Positions 35,289 to 43,494 of a stretch of 64,000 nucleotides of DNA are shown here, in pieces. Source of the stretch: JBCCQH01 sp039024435 (GTDB taxonomy: Bacteria; Bacteroidota; Bacteroidia; J057; JADKCL01). Numbering within the stretch: position 1 is the first letter of the stretch; each line of letters begins with the position of its first letter. A program made the translations under genes and the position numbers. Under the pieces are notes generated by a model. The model was given only the letters and a program-made list of their open reading frames with translations. It was not told the origin of the DNA and did not search any database. Where the stretch lies: contig JBCCQH010000014.1 of NCBI GenBank assembly GCA_039024435.1, positions 22,920-86,919 of the forward strand, written 5' to 3'.

Positions 35289-36733
35289 TGGGGAAGAAAC
35301 CGATGAAAACAAAAATATACGGGATACTGGCCGCCTGGCTGCTGCTTACCGCGTCCTGCACGCGCAACCTCGACGAGATCAACACCAATCCCAATGCGCC
35401 GATTGCGGTCGAACCGCAGTTGTTGCTGCGCCAGGTGATCTACGATTGCGGCGACGAGATGGCCTACGAAGGGTTTGTTGCGGGCAACCTCCTCGGCCAA
35501 TACTTCACCGCGATTGATTTCAACCTCTTTGACCGGCACGGCTTGACCGAGCCGCAGTTCGGCGGGAATCCCTGGCCCACCTTATACGCCAATCTCCGCG
35601 ACGTACAAATCCTGCTCGATCAGGCCCGTACCAACGCTGCCCAATCGGTGTACATCGGTCCGGCTTTGATCCTGAAAGCTTACCTCACGATGGCCCTGAC
35701 CGACATTTACGGAGATGTACCCTATTCGGAAGCCCTGCAGGGCCAGTCCGGAAACGTCACCCCCGGCTATGATACCCAGGAGGCGATCTATACCGGTACC
35801 GGAGGAATCCTCGCCAGTTTGGACGCAGGCATCGCCGCCCTGGAAGCGTACTCGGGGACAACGATCCTGGAGGGCGACATCCTGTTTGCCGGTGACCTGG
35901 AGGCGTGGATCCGCTTCGGGAACTCACTCAAGGCCAAAGCTTTGCTGCGCATCTCTGAGCGGATCGCGGTGAGCGCCGACCTAAGTACAATCTACAATTC
36001 CGGTCGCTGGATGACCACCAATGCGGACAACGCCACCTTTGACTTTACCGCTGGGCAGCCGAACAACTTCCGCATGGCCAATCTGCGTTCCGGTGATTTC
36101 AACCTCTTTGTCATGTCGGAAACCATCGACTCGATCTTGGGGGCCCTGAACGATCCCCGGGTGGAAGTGCTGTTCCGGCCTTACGCAAATGCGCCGAACG
36201 GGACGGAATTTCGCGGCTTGCGCAATGGGCCGGATGCCGCCCAAACTTCGATTTCGGTGGCGGATTACAGCTTGACCGGGACGATTTTCCGGGAAAATAC
36301 CGCCCTCCTCGACGCCAACTTCCTCACCGCCTGGGAACTGCACTTTCTCTTTGCGGAAGCCGCCCACCGGGGGCTGATCGGCGCCGACGCGCAAAGCCTC
36401 TACGAAACCGGGGTGCAGTTGACATTTGCCTACTGGCACACCGCGCTGCCGGTGGACTATCTCACGACCGGTCCGGCAGCCTGGGGCAACAACGGCGCGG
36501 ATCCATTGGAACAGATCATCACCCAAAAATGGATCGCCAATTGCCTGAATGGCTACGAAGGCTGGATCGAATGGCGCCGCACCGGCTTCCCGGCCTTCAA
36601 ACCGGTGCAGGCCAGCCTGAACAACGGCCTGATCCCGGTCCGGATGCCGTATCCGACCGATGAAGCGGCGCTGAATGGGGTGAATTTTGGGTTGCAATCA
36701 AACAGCATCAACGATCCCGTTTGGTGGGATTGA
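35288..36733 (+). CDS. SusD/RagB-like substrate-binding lipoprotein
   Basis: The lipobox LLTASC places a lipidated Cys near residue 24; an internal start at 35303 (MKTKIYG) is equally plausible. Family features are NLDEINTNPNAP at the mature N-terminus, an alpha-helical TPR-like scaffold (ALILKAYLTMALTDIYGDVPYSEA), SLKAKALLRISER, and the closing GYEGWIEWRRTGFPAF. It resembles the SusD-like_2 subgroup. It forms the lid of the SusC transporter encoded immediately upstream. The sodium symporter gene follows 10 bases downstream. Confidence 0.92.
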   Translation: MGKKPMKTKIYGILAAWLLLTASCTRNLDEINTNPNAPIAVEPQLLLRQVIYDCGDEMAYEGFVAGNLLGQYFTAIDFNLFDRHGLTEPQFGGNPWPTLYANLRDVQILLDQARTNAAQSVYIGPALILKAYLTMALTDIYGDVPYSEALQGQSGNVTPGYDTQEAIYTGTGGILASLDAGIAALEAYSGTTILEGDILFAGDLEAWIRFGNSLKAKALLRISERIAVSADLSTIYNSGRWMTTNADNATFDFTAGQPNNFRMANLRSGDFNLFVMSETIDSILGALNDPRVEVLFRPYANAPNGTEFRGLRNGPDAAQTSISVADYSLTGTIFRENTALLDANFLTAWELHFLFAEAAHRGLIGADAQSLYETGVQLTFAYWHTALPVDYLTTGPAAWGNNGADPLEQIITQKWIANCLNGYEGWIEWRRTGFPAFKPVQASLNNGLIPVRMPYPTDEAALNGVNFGLQSNSINDPVWWD

Positions 36734-36743
36734 AGTGACCGGC

Positions 36744-38102
36744 ATGAACTTCGATACGCTCACCTGGCAATGGATCATCCTCACCGCATTCGGGGTGGGG
36801 TTCATCTTCATTGCGCCGAATTCCCGCTCGGTGGGGGCGTTTTTCAGCGCGGTCAATCCGCAAGGGCGGCGGCCCGGTCTTTTTTTGCTCACGACGAGCC
36901 TGGTGATTTCCTGGATCTTTGCGAAGTCGATCACGAATGCAGCGGACCTCGGTCGGGCCTTCGGATTGGTGGGTGGAGTGGCCTATGCGGCTTACTACCT
37001 GTCTTTCGCGGTGGCCGGCGTTGTCATCTACCGGATGCGCACCCGGGGCGGATTCAAAAGCCTGCACGATTTTCTCCAGACCCGGTTTGGCCGGAGTGCG
37101 GTGGTGGTATTTTCGCTGTTGATCGGTTTTCGCCTTTTCAATGAAGTCTGGTCGAACACGATGGTCATCGGCAGCTATTTTGGTGAGCGCGGGAGCCCCG
37201 GCTATTTCGCGGCGATTCTGGTCTTTACCGGCTTGACCCTCGCCTACACTTTGCGGGGCGGGCTGCGCAGCTCCTTGCTCACCGACGCCATCCAAATGGT
37301 ATTTTTCGGGGTCTTGCTCTTCGTCTTGCTGGGGATCATCCTGCAAGACGAACGGCACACCGTGGGCGATTACCTGGCGTCCGGTTCCTGGGAGATTTCG
37401 GCCGGGTTGAACCTGCTGTTTGTGGCGCTGTTGCAGGTATTCAGCTATCCCTTTCACGATTCGGTGATGACGGATCGGGGCTTTATCAGCGATCCCAAGA
37501 CGACCTTGCGCAGTTTTTTGCTGGCGGCGGGGGTGGGCATATTTTGCCTGACCGCTTTCAGTTGGGTCGGGATTTACGCCCAGTTTTCTGGGGCCAAAGG
37601 GGGCAGTGCGGCGGTGGAGGTCGGGAAAATGCTCGGGACGGTGACGATGCTGGCGATGAATTTTATCATGATCACCTCGGCGGCCTCGACGCTGGATTCG
37701 GCGTTTTCCTCCTTTTCAAAGCTGGTGGTGCTGGACCTGGGTCGGACCCAGAAGGCGACGGTGCAGCGGGGGCGGCTCGCGATGGTGGGGCTGACGGTGC
37801 TGGGCACTTTGCCGGTGCTGGCCGGACCGGAGATTTTGTCCGCGACGACGGTCAGCGGGACGATGGTGATGGGCCTGGCGCCGGTGTTTTTGCTGTGGTG
37901 GACCCGGGCGGATGCCTGGTCTTTCCACTTGGCGGTCGGGGTGGGCATTGCCGTCGGGGTTGTGCTGGCGGTGGGAGCCTGGCCGAAAGGCTGGATTTGG
38001 TTTCCGGGCAAATACGGCGACCTGCTCTCGGCCAATCTGCTGGGCAGCGCACTTTGCTTTACTTTTTATCTACTTCCAATGGCGAGAAAATATGGAAAAT
38101 GA
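36744..38102 (+). CDS. Sodium/solute symporter family transporter
   Basis: The 452-aa protein starts at MNFDTLTWQWIILTAFGVGF. It has about 12-13 hydrophobic segments, with SSS-family features: ISWIFAKSITNAADLGRAFG in the first helices, GGLRSSLLTDAIQMVFF (the G-G-x-x-x-V/S-x-T-D-x-x-Q motif) and the MITSAASTLDSAFSS region around the Na2 site. It probably imports a small solute across the inner membrane. Its place right after SusC/SusD suggests it takes up the breakdown product. It overlaps the phosphoesterase gene by 11 bases. Confidence 0.9.
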   Translation: MNFDTLTWQWIILTAFGVGFIFIAPNSRSVGAFFSAVNPQGRRPGLFLLTTSLVISWIFAKSITNAADLGRAFGLVGGVAYAAYYLSFAVAGVVIYRMRTRGGFKSLHDFLQTRFGRSAVVVFSLLIGFRLFNEVWSNTMVIGSYFGERGSPGYFAAILVFTGLTLAYTLRGGLRSSLLTDAIQMVFFGVLLFVLLGIILQDERHTVGDYLASGSWEISAGLNLLFVALLQVFSYPFHDSVMTDRGFISDPKTTLRSFLLAAGVGIFCLTAFSWVGIYAQFSGAKGGSAAVEVGKMLGTVTMLAMNFIMITSAASTLDSAFSSFSKLVVLDLGRTQKATVQRGRLAMVGLTVLGTLPVLAGPEILSATTVSGTMVMGLAPVFLLWWTRADAWSFHLAVGVGIAVGVVLAVGAWPKGWIWFPGKYGDLLSANLLGSALCFTFYLLPMARKYGK

Positions 38103-38943
38103 ACGCACGGTACGCGATTTGGGGACGCTGACGGGCCCGGTGCTGGTCTTCGGCGGGATCTACAGCAATCTGCCGGCTTTGGAAAAGCTGCGGGAACTTG
38201 CGCAGTTGTGGGGCATTGGCCGGGAAAATATCATTTGCACCGGTGACGTGGTGGGCTACTGTGGGGATCCGGACGCGGTCGCCAGGATGATGGAACAGTG
38301 GGGTGTATCGACGATTGCCGGCAATGTGGAGATTCAGATGCGGGAGGGATTGGACGAGTGTGGGTGTTCCTTTGCTGAAGGCAGCCGTTGCGATGCGCTT
38401 TCGCAGGAGTGGTATCCTTTTGCCCAACTCAATACCTCGCCGGAAGCCCTCGCTTGGATGGGGACGCTGCCCGCGCACTTGTGCTTTCGCTACGCGGGCA
38501 GGGAAGTCCTCGTGGTCCACGGCTCTTGGCACGAGACGGCGGAATACGTATTTGCCTCGACGCCGGATACAGTCCTACAACGCAACTTTACCGACGCCGG
38601 CGCGGCGGTGATTCTGGCGGGCCATTGCGGTTTGCCGTTTGCGCGGGAGTTAAACGGCCGCCACTGGCTGAATGCGGGGGTGATCGGGATGCCGGCGAAT
38701 GATGGGACGACCCGGGTGTGGTGCTTGTTGCTGGACGATGCGGGGGGATTTTCTGGAAAATACCGCAGCTTCACCTACGATCATTTCCGGGCGGCGGCCC
38801 GGATGCGGACCCAAGGTTTGCCGGAAGCTTACGCCCTCACCTTAGAGACGGGGATTTGGGACAATATGGACATCCTCCCGGAAGCCGAGCGGCAGTCGCA
38901 GGGCCAGCCAATCACGCTCGATCCGATGTCGGTAAGTCCTTAG
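38092..38943 (+). CDS. Cytosolic calcineurin-like phosphoesterase (YfcE/MJ0936-like)
   Basis: The 283-aa protein starts at MENERTVRDLG, inside the end of the symporter gene. Phosphoesterase motifs appear in the compact form: FGGIYSNLPALE in place of D-x-H, CTGDVVGYCGDPD, AGNVE in place of GNHD, VVHGSWHE, and AGHCGLPF. The usual D-x-H at the first site reads GGIYSN, so one metal ligand pair appears altered. The fold is likely intact but activity is uncertain. It is translationally coupled to the transporter, so it may act on the imported compound. Confidence 0.82.
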   Translation: MENERTVRDLGTLTGPVLVFGGIYSNLPALEKLRELAQLWGIGRENIICTGDVVGYCGDPDAVARMMEQWGVSTIAGNVEIQMREGLDECGCSFAEGSRCDALSQEWYPFAQLNTSPEALAWMGTLPAHLCFRYAGREVLVVHGSWHETAEYVFASTPDTVLQRNFTDAGAAVILAGHCGLPFARELNGRHWLNAGVIGMPANDGTTRVWCLLLDDAGGFSGKYRSFTYDHFRAAARMRTQGLPEAYALTLETGIWDNMDILPEAERQSQGQPITLDPMSVSP

Positions 38944-40024
38944 CATTTGTCTCGGAGGGCTCCGGCGCTTTGCGCAGGACGAGGAAGGAAGTCACTCCCA
39001 GGTTCAGCAGGATGGATATGGCAAACCAGATGATGCCATCTTCCAGTTCCATGTCGATCAGTTGGGAGTCAAATTTCAGGTTGAGCAGCAGCAAGGCCAG
39101 GACAAATACGTCCAGCATGCTGTATTTGCCCAGAATGGACAGCACTTTGTTGATGCGCAGCGACCATTTCGAGGGAAAAGACCGCAACGCCCAAAACATG
39201 TAGGCGAGTTTGACCATGGGAAAAACCAGCGTGAAGGTCAGGACCACCGCGCCAATGAACGCTTCGCCACTTTTGAAAAAGGCATCGATGGACGAGATCA
39301 GGCTCACTTCGTCCTCGAACCACCAAAATTTCACCGAGTGAAAGGCGGGAACGTGAATGCCGATGAAGTAGGTGCCGGCGGCTCCCCAAGCGGCCAGCAA
39401 CAGCCCCAGGCGCAAGCTCGGCGCACGTACCCATTGTTGGTCATCCGGGCGGTCATCGGTAATCAGGCGGACGATTGAGGCCAGCCCCCAAAATACCACC
39501 ACCAGCAACAGCAGGAGATCGGTGCGAAAGGTGGTGGTTGCGGTTTGATTGAAGCCAAGAAGGCCACTTGCGACCGCCTCACCGGAAAAGGTCGTTCGCG
39601 AAAGGTAGTGACCAGTGAAGTAGTAGACCACGGTCAGGCCCGCCTCGACCCCCGCCCAGATCCAGCTTTTGTGCGCGAGATGTAAGGCAACGACCCCCAT
39701 CTGCGCGCCGGAAAACACCGCCAAAAATCCCCGCCAATTAAACACTGGAATCGACTCGCGCTCGTAGCCGAGGAGGCCACTGGTCACCTCGGTCGTGTCC
39801 GGCGCGATGAGACGGGCGTAAGCGTAGCCCACCGCGAGGCTGAACAGCAGCCCGACCAGGGAAAAGGCGGGCAGGTTTTCTTTGCGGAGCATGCGGCAAA
39901 ATAGGGAAAATCGCGGCTTTGGCCATCCCGGCGCCTTGATCGGGGGTCCTGGCTCGGCGGGTTGCGCTTCCGGCGGGCGCGATTCGGGTAGAATTCGGAG
40001 CGGATCCACCGCCGGAGGCTTCAT
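38912..40024 (-). CDS. PqiA-like integral membrane protein
   Basis: The 370-aa protein has a Pro-rich cytosolic N-terminus (~45 aa), then about eight hydrophobic segments. The second half carries the paraquat-inducible protein A signature: FTLVFPMVKLAYMFWAL, followed by LGKYSMLDVFVLALLLL. In E. coli PqiA is the inner-membrane part of a lipid-transport complex with PqiB and PqiC; neither gene is adjacent here. Its 3' end overlaps the convergent phosphoesterase gene by 32 bases. Confidence 0.8.
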   Translation of the reverse strand: MKPPAVDPLRILPESRPPEAQPAEPGPPIKAPGWPKPRFSLFCRMLRKENLPAFSLVGLLFSLAVGYAYARLIAPDTTEVTSGLLGYERESIPVFNWRGFLAVFSGAQMGVVALHLAHKSWIWAGVEAGLTVVYYFTGHYLSRTTFSGEAVASGLLGFNQTATTTFRTDLLLLLVVVFWGLASIVRLITDDRPDDQQWVRAPSLRLGLLLAAWGAAGTYFIGIHVPAFHSVKFWWFEDEVSLISSIDAFFKSGEAFIGAVVLTFTLVFPMVKLAYMFWALRSFPSKWSLRINKVLSILGKYSMLDVFVLALLLLNLKFDSQLIDMELEDGIIWFAISILLNLGVTSFLVLRKAPEPSETNAKDLPTSDRA

Positions 40025-40695
40025 TTTCGAAGGGCAAGACCGGCTTTCGGCAGAGTGGATAAGTTGTTGAAGCTTTTTGGCCCAAACTCAAAACAATCGA
40101 CTTGTGTCAATTTTCAGAAAAACTTTGTGGCGTTCGTCAGAAAATATCCGGAATGGACATTTTGTTTATCTTTTGAAAAATGGCATGAAAAAATAGGCCA
40201 TTAATTTCGCTTCTAAATCGATTTATTTTTGACCTTCCAAAATGCAGCTTCAACAAAATGGGTCGTTTGCAGCGGTCTGGGGGCTGCGGAGATCCACAAT
40301 TTTGTTGAGACAATGATTTAAAATATTCAACAAAATGATTTGTGGTTCTTCGTGACATTTTTTATATTTGATTCATCAAAAAATGATCAAACACTAGAAA
40401 CGCACGCAAGCACAACATCTCTAAATCCCCTTCGCTTTTTTAACCAGTGATCCCTCTTTCCCGGTATGCATCGGGAGTCTCGTTTTTGTGCTTTATCCCC
40501 GAGAACACCGGATATTTTTTCGGTGATCCTAACATCCATTTTGTCAGATGATCGCTTCGCGAGTGACTGTGTCCATCGCAGTGGCTACGAAGTGTATTCC
40601 AGCGATAAATCGGTTGAGTCGATTTTCTCCGGGAAAACTATGTCGAGAGCCGAGTCGAGATTTTAGCAATTGTATTATTTCATCCTACAAACAAC
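40025..40695. other. AT-rich intergenic region upstream of the S74/T9SS paralogues
   Basis: This is 671 bases, markedly AT-rich between 40130 and 40400, holding a strong Bacteroidota promoter at 40339-40370. From the predicted start the leader would be about 320 bases, containing only short open frames that I do not support as genes. Confidence 0.6.
40339..40370 (+). promoter_or_regulatory. Bacteroidota-type promoter upstream of the S74/T9SS operon
   Basis: A TTTG at 40339-40342 is followed by a 20-base spacer and TATATTTG at 40363-40370. This matches the TTTG...TAnnTTTG consensus with the expected spacing. Transcription should begin near 40377 and read into the three tandem paralogues. Confidence 0.6.
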
Positions 40696-42003
40696 ATGAA
40701 AACAAAAGGAACCTTCTTCATTGTACTCTTACTCACTGGTTCATTTTACTTTGGCACGGCAAATCGCGTCGAAGCTCAGTGCAACATCTCCGCCAATGCC
40801 ATTACCTGTCCCGGCTTTGTGACCGGTCAGGAAGAAAGCAGTTTTGGCCAGTTTACCGGGAGCGAAGAATGGAGCGCCCTGGGACGGGCTCCTTTCCCCG
40901 CCAACAACGGAGACTTTCCCTACGGATTGCGCTTGCAGCGCCTGAATACGACGGCCCTTTTTCAACTGAAGCGGCGGACCAACAGCGCTCTGGAAAACAC
41001 CCCGGTTGACGCCAATGTCTTTTGGGGCAATGTCCAAAGCTCACCCCCCGGCCCTTTTTTCCCGGTACAAGAGCTACCGCGCATGGATTTTGATTACATT
41101 TTTCAGGATCAGACGGCAGTGCCGCCCACCCTCTCGAACACAAACGTGATGACCCTCACGGCCAACAGTACGAAGCTGGTCAGTGCGAATCCCAACTCTT
41201 TGGCGTTGGGGTGTGAAGGAACCGTCGCTTGCTTTGGTCGGGTAGGTATCGAGCGCACCAACCCCACCTACACGCTGGACGTGAACGGGGTCGCCCGGGT
41301 CAGCGACATTCTCATCAGTTCGGATGCCCGCTACAAAAACAATGTTCAGACCATCGAAAATGGGATTGAGGTCATCCGTCAACTGCGCGGTGCTACTTAC
41401 AATCTGCAAGACGAAGCCGTGAATGGCATGTACCTGGACGGTGGGGAAAAGGCGGGCTTTATTGCCCAGGAAGTGGAAGACGTATTGCCCCTGGCCGTCT
41501 TTACCGACGAGCAGGGCTACAAATCGGTGAATTACATCGCGGTGATTCCCTACCTCGTAGAAGGGGTAAAGGAGCTCACCGGCGTCGTGGATAACCTCAA
41601 TGGGGTGGTGGAAGATCTGAACGGAGTGGTCGCCAATCTCGAAGGCGAAAATGACGCACTGCGGGCCGAATTGGAAGCCATCCGCAACCAGGTTGAGGGA
41701 ACCGGTTCGACCAAAGGAGCCAGCGCCATCGGCACTACTCGGGCCGCCCAGCTCTTCCAGAACATCCCGAACCCGTTTGACCAGGAAACCCAGATCAATT
41801 ATTTCCTGCCAAAAACGGTGCAGAGCGCCACGATGCTCGTCTTTGACATGAACGGCCGCCAGGTGCGCTCCTTTGACGTCACCACCAATGGCCAGGGCAG
41901 CGTCACCATCCGGGGTACCGAACTGGAAGCCGGGATGTACATCTACAGCTTGATCGCCGACGGACAAGAAATCGACTCCAAGCGCATGATCCTCACGAAA
42001 TAA
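40696..42003 (+). CDS. T9SS-exported protein with S74 endosialidase-type chaperone domain, copy 1
   Basis: This 435-aa protein has a signal peptide (ending VEAQ) and an N-terminal Cys-containing domain (~30-200; NAITCPGFVTGQEE, PANNGDFPYGLRLQR). The S74 intramolecular chaperone spans about 209-300: SDARYK with the Ser209/Lys214 dyad spacing, IRQLRGATYNL, KAGFIAQEVEDVLPLAV and IPYLVEGVKEL. A short coiled coil follows (VVDNLNGVVEDLNGVV), and the last 85 residues are a type A T9SS domain (NIPNPFDQETQINYFL, LEAGMYIYSLIADG). In phage tail spikes S74 domains trimerise and then cut themselves off. First of three tandem paralogues. Confidence 0.88.
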   Translation: MKTKGTFFIVLLLTGSFYFGTANRVEAQCNISANAITCPGFVTGQEESSFGQFTGSEEWSALGRAPFPANNGDFPYGLRLQRLNTTALFQLKRRTNSALENTPVDANVFWGNVQSSPPGPFFPVQELPRMDFDYIFQDQTAVPPTLSNTNVMTLTANSTKLVSANPNSLALGCEGTVACFGRVGIERTNPTYTLDVNGVARVSDILISSDARYKNNVQTIENGIEVIRQLRGATYNLQDEAVNGMYLDGGEKAGFIAQEVEDVLPLAVFTDEQGYKSVNYIAVIPYLVEGVKELTGVVDNLNGVVEDLNGVVANLEGENDALRAELEAIRNQVEGTGSTKGASAIGTTRAAQLFQNIPNPFDQETQINYFLPKTVQSATMLVFDMNGRQVRSFDVTTNGQGSVTIRGTELEAGMYIYSLIADGQEIDSKRMILTK

Positions 42004-42019
42004 GCTTTCCGGTGGCAGA

Positions 42020-42048
42020 GGGGCACGGTCCATGCGGGACGGTGCCCC
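42020..42048 (+). other. Intergenic hairpin between paralogues 1 and 2
   Basis: A stem with arms GGGGCAC (42020-42026) and GTGCCCC (42042-42048) continues inward with GTCC/GGAC after one mismatch. No U-run follows, so it is more likely a partial terminator or mRNA processing site that tunes the downstream copies. Confidence 0.45.
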
Positions 42049-42123
42049 CCTTCATCCCGGTTGCATCCTTGCGCCCTCCCGAATTTGATGATCAAATATC
42101 TCAATCAATACAAAATCGCATTT

Positions 42124-43407
42124 ATGAACATGAAAACTACCCTTTTCGCCGCCTTGATGCTTGCTATGGCATTTTTTGTCGCCACGCCCAATCGCGTCGC
42201 TGCCCAGTGCAACATCACCAACAACGCCATCACCTGTCCCGGCTTTGTGACCGGCCAGGAAGAAAATGATTTCGGCCAGTTTAGCGGCACCGAGGAATGG
42301 AGCGCCCTGGGAAAAGCCCCTTTCCCCGCCAACAATGGTGATTTTCCCTACGGAATCCGCCTACAGCGCCGGAATACCACCGCCCTCTTCCAACTCAAGC
42401 GCCGGACAGGCAGCACGGCCAGCGGCGCACCGATGGACGCCAATGTCTTCTGGGGCAATGTCGTATCGCTGTCAACCATTCGCACTTCCAACCCGCGGAT
42501 GGACTTTGACTACGTGCTGCAAAATCAACTGGCGAGTCCGCCGGTCCTCACGACCACCAATGTTATGACCCTCACCGCGAACAGCTCAAAAATCGTCAGC
42601 ACCTCGGGCGCGCTGTCGACCTGCCTCTCCACAACGCCTTTCGTCGGCAATCCCTGCTTCGGTCGGGTCGGCATCGAGCGCAACAATCCCACGTACACGC
42701 TTGACGTGAACGGACTCGCCCGGGTCAACGGGGTGCTCATCGGCTCGGACGCCCGCTACAAAAGCAATGTTCAGACCATCCAAAACGGGATGGAAGTCAT
42801 CGACAAATTGCGCGGTGCGACCTACAACTTGAAGGACGAAGAAGTGAATGGTATGGACCTGGACGGCGGAGAGAAGGCGGGTTTCATCGCCCAGGAAGTG
42901 GAAGAAGTGCTGCCCCTCGCTGTCTTTACCGATGACCAGGGCTATAAGTCGGTGGACTACATCGCGGTGATTCCCTACCTGGTCGAAGGCATGAAGGACC
43001 TCAAGGGCACCGTGGAAGATCTCAACGGCGTGGTCGCCGGTCTGGAAGGCGAAAATGCTGCGCTACGGGCGGAATTGGATGCGGTCCGCAACCAGGTTGA
43101 CCCAACCGGTTCGGCCAAAGGGGCCAGCGCCATCGGCAACTCCGGGGCCGCTCAACTCTTCCAAAACATCCCGAACCCGTTTGACCAGGAAACCCAGATC
43201 AACTACTTCCTGCCGAAAACGGTGCAGAGCGCCACGATGCTCGTCTTTGACATGAACGGTCGCCAGGTGCGCTCCTTTGACGTCACCACCAATGGCCAGG
43301 GCAGCATCACCATCCGGGGCACCGAACTGGAAGCCGGGATGTACATCTACAGCTTGATCGCCGACGGACAAGAAATTGACTCCAAGCGGATGATCCTCAC
43401 GAAATAA
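42124..43407 (+). CDS. T9SS-exported protein with S74 chaperone domain, copy 2
   Basis: A 427-aa paralogue of the preceding gene. The ATG was chosen because its context (CGCATTTATGAA) aligns with copy 3; MKTTLF six bases further on is an alternative. Domain order is the same: signal peptide ending VAAQ, N-terminal Cys domain, S74 chaperone with SDARYK (Ser208/Lys213), coiled coil (shorter by one NLNGVV unit than in copy 1), and T9SS sorting domain. The chaperone and sorting regions are almost identical to copy 1, while residues ~110-170 of the N-terminal domain differ most. This suggests diversification of the exposed part. Confidence 0.88.
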   Translation: MNMKTTLFAALMLAMAFFVATPNRVAAQCNITNNAITCPGFVTGQEENDFGQFSGTEEWSALGKAPFPANNGDFPYGIRLQRRNTTALFQLKRRTGSTASGAPMDANVFWGNVVSLSTIRTSNPRMDFDYVLQNQLASPPVLTTTNVMTLTANSSKIVSTSGALSTCLSTTPFVGNPCFGRVGIERNNPTYTLDVNGLARVNGVLIGSDARYKSNVQTIQNGMEVIDKLRGATYNLKDEEVNGMDLDGGEKAGFIAQEVEEVLPLAVFTDDQGYKSVDYIAVIPYLVEGMKDLKGTVEDLNGVVAGLEGENAALRAELDAVRNQVDPTGSAKGASAIGNSGAAQLFQNIPNPFDQETQINYFLPKTVQSATMLVFDMNGRQVRSFDVTTNGQGSITIRGTELEAGMYIYSLIADGQEIDSKRMILTK

Positions 43408-43494
43408 GCTGCTCGCACCTTCCACAACCGTGCTTCGATCTTCTGCTCACCGTGATGCATCGTCAAAAATTAACATCAATATATACACGCATTT

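Noticed and set aside
36744..38943. Riboswitch or tRNA upstream of the transporter
   Set aside because: Only 10 bases separate it from the SusD-like gene; no structured leader is possible.
40466..40666. Small 66-codon frame in the S74 operon leader
   Set aside because: No protein-like pattern and no conserved start context; it lies in the predicted leader RNA.
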